Source: Albugo candida (Eukaryota > Oomycota > Peronosporomycetes > Albuginales). From it: DNA of 64,000 nucleotides. The stretch lies in NCBI GenBank assembly GCA_040437565.1, contig JBDOQK010000003.1:372001-436000 (forward strand), in the 5' to 3' direction. Below the pieces are notes generated by a model. That model was given only the letters and a program-made list of their open reading frames with translations, was not told the origin of the DNA and searched no databases. Of this stretch, positions 58,229-64,000 are shown in pieces; positions within the stretch are counted from its first letter, which is position 1; the number at the start of each line of letters is the position of its first letter. The position numbers and the translations under genes are program-made.

Positions 58229-59630
58229 TTGCTTTATTGGATCATTTCAGAAAGAATCACTGATCTCGCTTCCAAATACTGTGTGACAGCCACTTTGCAA
58301 TCGAAGCTCTATAACCTTGGCTTGGCCTAACATTTGTTTCATGCCATCATCTTGTTGGAAAAACTCGTCGACTTTACACAAGTGTCTCTGCTCTTTACAG
58401 AATCGAGAATGACAGAATTAATGTGTCTGGTGCGAAAGACCTGGGTTGCTTGTTTCGGCAAAATGATGTAGCCTCCAAAACGAGGATATACAAAGCTATT
58501 TTGGAATATCTTTTTAGTTCCGCTTGATGGCCCAACGCAGTACTATCAAAATCGATACCAATACCCAAGTCGTCCTATGCGTTTGACTCTAATCCTCGAC
58601 ATTTGGTCGTCCTATCATTCTCAGCAAAGCTTTGACCGTTATAAGTAAGGTTTACGTGATCACCCATAAAAAAATCTTGTGTAATAAAACCGTCGGGCAA
58701 GTCGGTTTTCTTCCAGATTGATGCATTTCAAGTTGCGCAAGGTCTCAAATCTGTGTCTCTCGAATTTCAACAAGTCGATTCCAAGCCATGTCAAGAAACC
58801 TAAAAAAGTTGACAAATCACATGCCGTCAAGTGTGCGTAGCTGAATTATCCAAAGATTCAAAGTATCTAATTAAGTGAGCATATGCATCGCTGATGATGC
58901 AGGTACCTGATTATGACGCATGCACAGATTCTTTAAACTCGAGTACCCCAGAGAGCTTGTGATCGAAGGGATACAATTCCACCTCAATTCAATACTTGTG
59001 ATAGCTTTCAACGAGTTGTTAAATGCATCGATAGCACCGGCTTCATCGCAGCTCCAGATCGTTAGTGCATTCATTGCTCCGGTCTTTACTTTTGCATTTA
59101 TTGCAACGGACTTGGCGCAAGCATTGTATTTGTATTTGTTCAACACAAAGCGTCTGAAGTGTTTGATCAAAGAAACACGAATGCCTCAGTAACTTTGCGT
59201 CCATTTTACGTATTTATCAAATAATGTAGCCACTATGGTGACGCTGGACCGGCTGCGTGTGCGCATTCACATCGACCTTTCGACCAACCTTTGTGACTGA
59301 ATAGTCCATCATTCGATCAGTTGGGTCTCTGGACTCGGCTTTGGTTGTAAGATCGCATGCAACCGATAAGATAAGTAAATTATTTGTTCCGTCGATAAAA
59401 GGAGAAACTCTTCATTCAGCGTTTTCACCGACTGATGCAGTTTATCTTCTGCTTTTTCAGTAAGAAAGGATCATCCATATCTGTTCAATCCAAATTTCCT
59501 GCTTCTGCTTCCTCGCAAGCTGATAAGAAGACGGCGCTGGAAGAAACTTTAAAGAGTGGTGAATCAGAGACGCGAAGAGAACGGCCTGGGATCAATTGTC
59601 CATTGTGATTCGTAAGTTTTTGCATCAATC

Positions 59631-61069
59631 AAAGAACCATGCCGTTCCGAACTACTTCAATCGTTAGAAAAAAGGAACAAACAATAGTTGGCTTGGTTCA
59701 ACCAGAATTGGACGCATTCCATGCAGCATATAAACTCACCTGTAAACAGGTAGATCCAAGCCAAATTTCTGGATGGAAGGACAATTAACGGCATACAAGG
59801 TCTATACTGAAGTATCTGATGCGATCGTTTTCGTGACTTCTACAATCATCAATGTTTTGGGCATTGCCGGTACTGAAGCACAAAAGGAGATGCAACAGAC
59901 TTTAAAGATGGTCTATCTATTCGATCAGACGGAAATGAAAGACATCCCTCAGACTTGTTGTCAACAGCTCTATGAGTCAAAGGCATATGAGACAGATGGA
60001 TTGCAGAATCCAATCAGTACAACATTATCTTTCATCCCCTGCTAGAATCCAGTCGATCTGCGCCCGGAGCGTTGCCAGGCTTATATGAGGGAACCTACAT
60101 CACGCTCAATTATTTGTAATCACCTAATTGGAGCAACATAGGCGTCAGCTCAAACTCTACGGATTTCCCGCAAATTTGAGCACTTGCGTACATTCCCAAT
60201 TAAGATTGCACGCTCGAGACAGTATAGATTTTCCCGGTAAAATGGAAGCATGATGACACAAGTATTTTCGGAGTCCGGAAGACTAGTTGAGTCAAAAATG
60301 ACCAGCTCTCTGTCAATACCAATGACAGAAATGATGTTCCAGCAAGCGTGGCATGGTGTCATTGCTAATGCTTACTCCCTTGCTTATGTGATAAGGCAAT
60401 GATTCTCGCAGCTTTCTACAAACAGATATTTCCGGTCAAAACCATGAAAAAATATTGGACTCACTGGCTTACGAGTTGCAGCTTCGTAATACAGTCCTGA
60501 ATCGCAGCAGAGGTTCTTTTGTTGCGCATATGGCTAGACGAAACACGAAAGACCTTATTGGAGGGAGATATGGATTTTTAAGTGCTTCTTTCGTGCGCAC
60601 CTTCTGCAAACAAAAATGAAAGACAGTAGAAGTACATATTTTATATAAACACTTCAAATGAACCGCACACACGCACTGTCCATGGAATCCGGCTTTCCTC
60701 GCGGTTCTTTATGATTGAACGCAGCATATAGTTCATCGCATTCAATGTGCAGCAAGACTTCCTAATCGAATTCGAGTAGTGTCTGGCAAAGTCTACGAAA
60801 CCACACATGAGTTAAATATGACACGTTCGACGTACGAGTATACACTTCACTCGAAAAAAGCTACCAATACTTGCGCCCAATTGCTTTTCCAATCGGATAA
60901 TTATAAAAATCAATATAAGAATCTTTGAGGTCTCCTACAGAGAAGCAGAATGCACAGTTTGGGGTGATTCGGATGATGTGGGAAGTATCAAAGGTCCCTT
61001 TTTCATTCTTCCCGTTTTTCTCAGGTTGCGAGATACTGTAAAAAGCTAATTTGTCATTTCCTCACGGAT
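59631..61069. other. End of unit 2 and unique spacer
   Basis: 59.76-60.17 kb aligns with 52.61-52.96 kb. The plus frame 59773-60045 is open (starts MEGQLTAYKVYTEVSDAIVF) but its unit 1 partner is not open in that frame. The minus frames at 60150-60362 and 60469-60672 are short and unrecognised. Confidence 0.4.
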
Positions 61070-61662
61070 CGTCTAGATGCTACAAACACTAACGATAGCG
61101 CTCAGACTCTATACCCAAACGCTCTACTAGCCCAAGTGCAAGCTAGTTTTTTGAGACAAGCTCTCGATTGCAGAGCAATGTTGAACTCGAAGATAACGCG
61201 ATGGAAGAAACAGCTTCGCACAAGGTCGTGAAGTTATCCTCTAGTAGCGATTGATACTAATCAGGCCACAAGCGGTTACGAAAGCTCTGAGATAGACTCC
61301 TTTTTCTGCCTCAAGAATCGCAGCATTCCCACAAAAGGTGCGAGAAAATATGCTCTTGCTAAATTATTAAAATCTCATACGAAACATTCTGCCACCAATA
61401 CAAAGAAACATCCGTTGTGCGAGAGGATACATGATGGAGTAGCGTTGGCTGGCATACGTTTTGGTCAAGCTCATCCAGATTGTGAGTACAGTCTTCAAAT
61501 ATCACATCATGATCCTTCACTAGCAAAAAGCACGTAAAAATAAGAATATATACACCCGATGGTGCCTACAAAAGTGTATTGCAGGATCCCAATGAATTCA
61601 AAATCCAGGAATATTGGAGGAGTTTGCAGAGAAATGAAGTTTGGTTTGAATGAGTCAACCAA
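61070..61662 (+). pseudogene. Coding-like segment, unrecognised, with at least one break
   Basis: A plus frame from about 61070 reads ...YPNALLAQVQASFLRQALD..., meets an in-frame TGA near 61228, then continues as ESSEIDSFFCLKNRSIPTKG... to about 61485, followed after a possible intron by RIYTPDGAYKSVLQDPNEFK...NEVWFE ending near 61650. The composition is convincingly protein-coding. Either a short intron removes the stop or the gene is broken. It lies in the part unique to the stretch between units 2 and 3. Confidence 0.4.
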
Positions 61663-62923
61663 TCTAGTACGAGGTCTTTTAGGTATGTCCCTACTATTGC
61701 AACACCTTCCAACACTGGTGGTTATCATTGCTGTCGAAATGAGGAATCATATATCCAGGGCCATCTTTCGTATCCCAACGTTGCAACTGCGGTAGCAAAG
61801 TAGCAAGCTTCTTACATCAACTTAAATTAGGGAAGATTGTCAAGAATGAACTGTGTTTTTTTTGCTTCAATCGCAATGTTGCGATCTAATGACTACGCAG
61901 GAACCAACCAGAAAGCTGTCAACTGAGTGCTATCACGCTAGCTACAATACTCATAAGGGCGCAGATACGAAACATAATGCACGCTTTGGAAAACCACACC
62001 GTAAAATCAACGTTTGTGGACATCGTTCACTCTGAGAAATATCATCGGAAAGGTGGCACTGCTCTTGTGACTGATATGTCAAGTGTGCTTGTCAGGGACA
62101 TCATACACTTTGATCGCTCCAGTTTTTCTTTCAATATAAATGCGTACACCATCATTATCCGAATGCGATAACAGAACACTGTGACTAAAAAGAAGGCCAG
62201 TGTGGTGAAAAATTGAAGAGTCAAAGAGCTAGTCTATGTAGCTTGCATAAAGTAAGGCTAAACGCCATTTCTAGTGGCAGCCAAGCTCCAACGTGTACAG
62301 TGGCAAAAAACGCGTTCTGCCGATTATGGTTCTATAGCCATTTGTTGACGGCACCGAGCCCAAGGCCCGAATGAAAGATCTATTCTGACATACGCATGAT
62401 AATATTTAGGCAACGCGCAACGTATAATTCCCCACCTCGAGAGTTGGTATACAGAGCATCACTATCATGTTGTTAAGATCTCATGCTGCATTGACACTAT
62501 CGATCTGTCTAAGATTGCTATCACTCTAGATGATTCTTACCTCACAGAGTAATGGCAGCGGCCGCACAGCTAGGATCATGGACAGTTAGAGCATGCTTCT
62601 TTCTACTGGGGATAATGAGGTAGAGTGTGAACTAAGAAGTTCGTATCATTACATAAGATTACGGGAGACACAGCAGATTAAGCATAAGCCGCTTGGACAT
62701 GTAAGTCTTTTGCATAAGTCATATTCATCCTAAGGTGCATAGCTTCAAAGCTTCCCTGGCGCTTGCAATATTCCTAGCTTACAGTCGGTGATTGATAAGC
62801 TTTGTGACACTTGCATGATACTTTGGTCTTATTGGCAAGTTGGTAATGATATTGCTAACATTTGCAGCCTTTATTTTCACCCGTGGCCTCGTCTTCTTCA
62901 GAGGTGCGCTATTCCATCGGCAC
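61663..62923. other. Array unit 3, block X and spacer
   Basis: 61.84-62.1 kb aligns with 41.62-41.85 kb; 62.2-62.65 kb aligns with 42.74-43.25 kb. The junction near 62.20-62.23 kb is the empty LINE site. No intact gene seen. Confidence 0.5.
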
Positions 62924-63499
62924 TCACTCAGCGCAATACATACACGCGCACGCTGACGATTTAGTGGCATTGGTCTTCGTTGACCACGCCTTTCTGATGA
63001 TAGCTTGAAATAGATTAGACACAATGTCGCATACTCGATTGAACACTTNNNNNNNNNNNNNNNNNNNNNNNNNNNNNNNNNNNNNNNNNNNNNNNNNNNN
63101 NNNNNNNNNNNNNNNNNNNNNNNNNNNNNNNNNNNNNNNNNNNNNNNNGAACACTTTGTACAAACCTTGGATTAATTGCTTTGTGTTGCTTCCTGTAGGA
63201 AGCTTTCTATAACGACAGTGAGGCACGAACGTGCTTTCCCATTTTACGATTTTACCGATCAACCTGCCGAAAATGCTATTACAGTTTGAAATGATCTTTT
63301 CCAACAATATCGGCTGCTTCTGAACTCGGTCTTTGTCTCCAATCGACAAAGCGATGCCGTAACCCATGTTTTTCGACTGCGGGACGTAGATTACTTTTGC
63401 AAAGCAATTAAAAAGTATGCGCAAGCAGAGCAAACATTCAAGGATAGCATAGCTATTGTACAGACAGCAAGAATATGTCGAATACTTATACTTCAACAA
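62924..63499 (-). CDS. Diverged relative of the 165-residue protein (array family 1)
   Basis: The frame starts at 63499 and is interrupted by a gap (63049-63148). It contains QPILLEKIISNCNSIFGRLI followed by KIVKWESTFVPHCRYRKLP, aligning with LSEKWLIWLVEWSSKCVCHCQYR of the unit 1 protein, and ends in a Cys-containing tail (CACMYCAE). Exon boundaries are not resolved, and the first exon of the unit 1 gene has no clear partner, so this may be a diverged gene or a decaying one. Confidence 0.45.
   Translation of the reverse strand: MLKYKYSTYSCCLYNSYAILECLLCLRILFNCFAKVIYVPQSKNMGYGIALSIGDKDRVQKQPILLEKIISNCNSIFGRLIGKIVKWESTFVPHCRYRKLPTGSNTKQLIQGLYKVFXXXXXXXXXXXXXXXXXXXXXXXXXXXXXXXXXXVFNRVCDIVSNLFQAIIRKAWSTKTNATKSSACACMYCAE
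63049..63148. other. Assembly gap, 100 N, edges share 8 bp
   Basis: gaacactt ends the left contig (63041-63048) and starts the right one (63149-63156); the real gap may be zero. Confidence 0.8.
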
Positions 63500-63638
63500 T
63501 GATCATGGAGACACGTGCTCGATATAGGTAGACAAAATTGATGAAACACTCATTCAAGCGCAAATTGTAGCGCAAAAGAGTTGATTCTATTGAGCAGATT
63601 ATGTGGTCTGACTTAATCATCTTGATGCATACTTCCAT

Positions 63639-64000
63639 TTATGAATTCGTTGGATGATTAGTGCTAGATTCACCAGGTTCGCCCAAAATTCCACACGCTC
63701 GGTCGATCACATACACCACCGATATTACACATAGGGTAAAATAGTGCCAAGCAATCGAGATGACACAGGTGTCACGGAGAACTTTGCCGGCTAGATTCGA
63801 TAATTGCTTGCCCATGTTGGCATGACTATCAGTCTCGCAGTAAAGCACTCTATATATCAAGTCCATCACTGCCACACCAATAATGAGACTATTTCTTGGC
63901 AACAAAATTTTGCGCGCAACTTTTAAAACGGACATAGCCTGAATCAAAACCTTTTCGGCACTCTCACGAACTGTAAGACAGAAGGGACTTGCCGACCGGA
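63639..64000 (-). CDS. Signal-peptide protein family, member 3, C-terminal part
   Basis: Open from the window edge to a stop at 63639. It aligns with the C-terminal third of member 2 over about 100 residues: an amphipathic start (CxxVxExxxxxL), LIIGVAVMDLIYRVLYCETD against FVLGAVFGRLYGELVHNERY, then AGKVLRDTCVISIAWHYFTL against AGDVGMSFRDGFILTSFIYQ. The last segment is strongly hydrophobic, suggesting a membrane anchor. The signal peptide would lie beyond the window. Together with members 1 and 2 it shows the family is spaced about 7.4 and 10 kb apart in the array. Confidence 0.6.
   Translation of the reverse strand, partial: RSASPFCLTVRESAEKVLIQAMSVLKVARKILLPRNSLIIGVAVMDLIYRVLYCETDSHANMGKQLSNLAGKVLRDTCVISIAWHYFTLCVISVVYVIDRACGILGEPGESSTNHPTNS

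Larger units (their letters stand above)
56070..59630 (-). pseudogene. Decayed LRR (STK11IP-like) gene of array unit 2, split by a transposon
   Basis: Aligns with 49488-52476 in order and orientation: C-terminal part at 56.07-56.99 kb and N-terminal/LRR part at 58.24-59.63 kb. A remnant frame (58871-59170) still shows the equivalent of LKAITSIDFGWNRITSIT as LKAITSIELRWNCIPSIT. Many indels and stops are spread along it. A 1,227-bp terminal-inverted-repeat element sits between the two parts. Confidence 0.82.

Noticed and set aside
1-64000. CRISPR arrays, riboswitches, bacterial operons
   Set aside because: No regularly spaced repeats; introns and gene content show nuclear eukaryotic DNA.

Overview
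The window is eukaryotic nuclear DNA, most likely from an oomycete and possibly a white-rust (Albugo-like) relative. The reasons are compact genes, GT-AG introns that I can place at only 36-92 nt (mostly 48-65 nt), moderate A+T content, and a gene set that fits a stramenopile: mitochondrial HslU, a FadE-type acyl-CoA dehydrogenase, valyl-tRNA synthetase, TAF1, SYS1, an MLF-family protein and small secreted proteins. The genus is an inference from gene style, not from a diagnostic marker. I saw no convincing tRNA or rRNA gene. Thirteen gaps of exactly 100 N interrupt the sequence. Eight of them are flanked by the same sequence on both sides (7 bp to 2,013 bp), so several apparent local duplications are unmerged contig ends.

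Layout. 1-3.2 kb: a possible C-terminal exon at the left edge and coding-like, probably decayed segments. 3.2-7.0 kb: valyl-tRNA synthetase on the minus strand. 7.6-23.6 kb: a large diverged inverted duplication whose arms (about 7.64-12.88 kb and 19.53-23.62 kb) surround the 5' part of TAF1. The left arm carries a small secreted-protein gene, a valyl-tRNA synthetase pseudogene fragment, an RlmN-like gene cut by a gap, and a reversed TAF1 3' fragment. The right arm carries a LINE 3' end with target-site duplications. 24.3-37.8 kb: a housekeeping block with an MLF pseudogene, HslU, SYS1, an unrecognised gene sharing the SYS1 promoter, an EF-hand protein, two inverted MLF copies, acyl-CoA dehydrogenase, and an unrecognised 353-residue protein whose five exons join cleanly.

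41.2-64 kb: a diverged tandem segmental array. Unit 1 (about 41.25-52.95 kb) holds a short block X, a 165-residue three-exon protein, a signal-peptide protein, F-box-like and hydrophobic coding segments, and a leucine-rich-repeat protein resembling STK11IP. Unit 2 (about 53.0-60.17 kb) repeats the second half, with an intact signal-peptide paralogue and a decayed LRR gene. Unit 3 (about 61.8-64 kb) repeats the first half and runs off the window. A LINE interrupts unit 1 and a 1.2-kb terminal-inverted-repeat DNA transposon interrupts unit 2; in each case another unit preserves the empty site, which orders the events.

The housekeeping genes serve translation, mitochondrial proteolysis, fatty-acid oxidation, Golgi trafficking and basal transcription and do not form a pathway. 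The most interesting part is the array with its fast-evolving, cysteine-patterned, signal-peptide-plus-hydrophobic-tail family, which I cannot assign to any named family.
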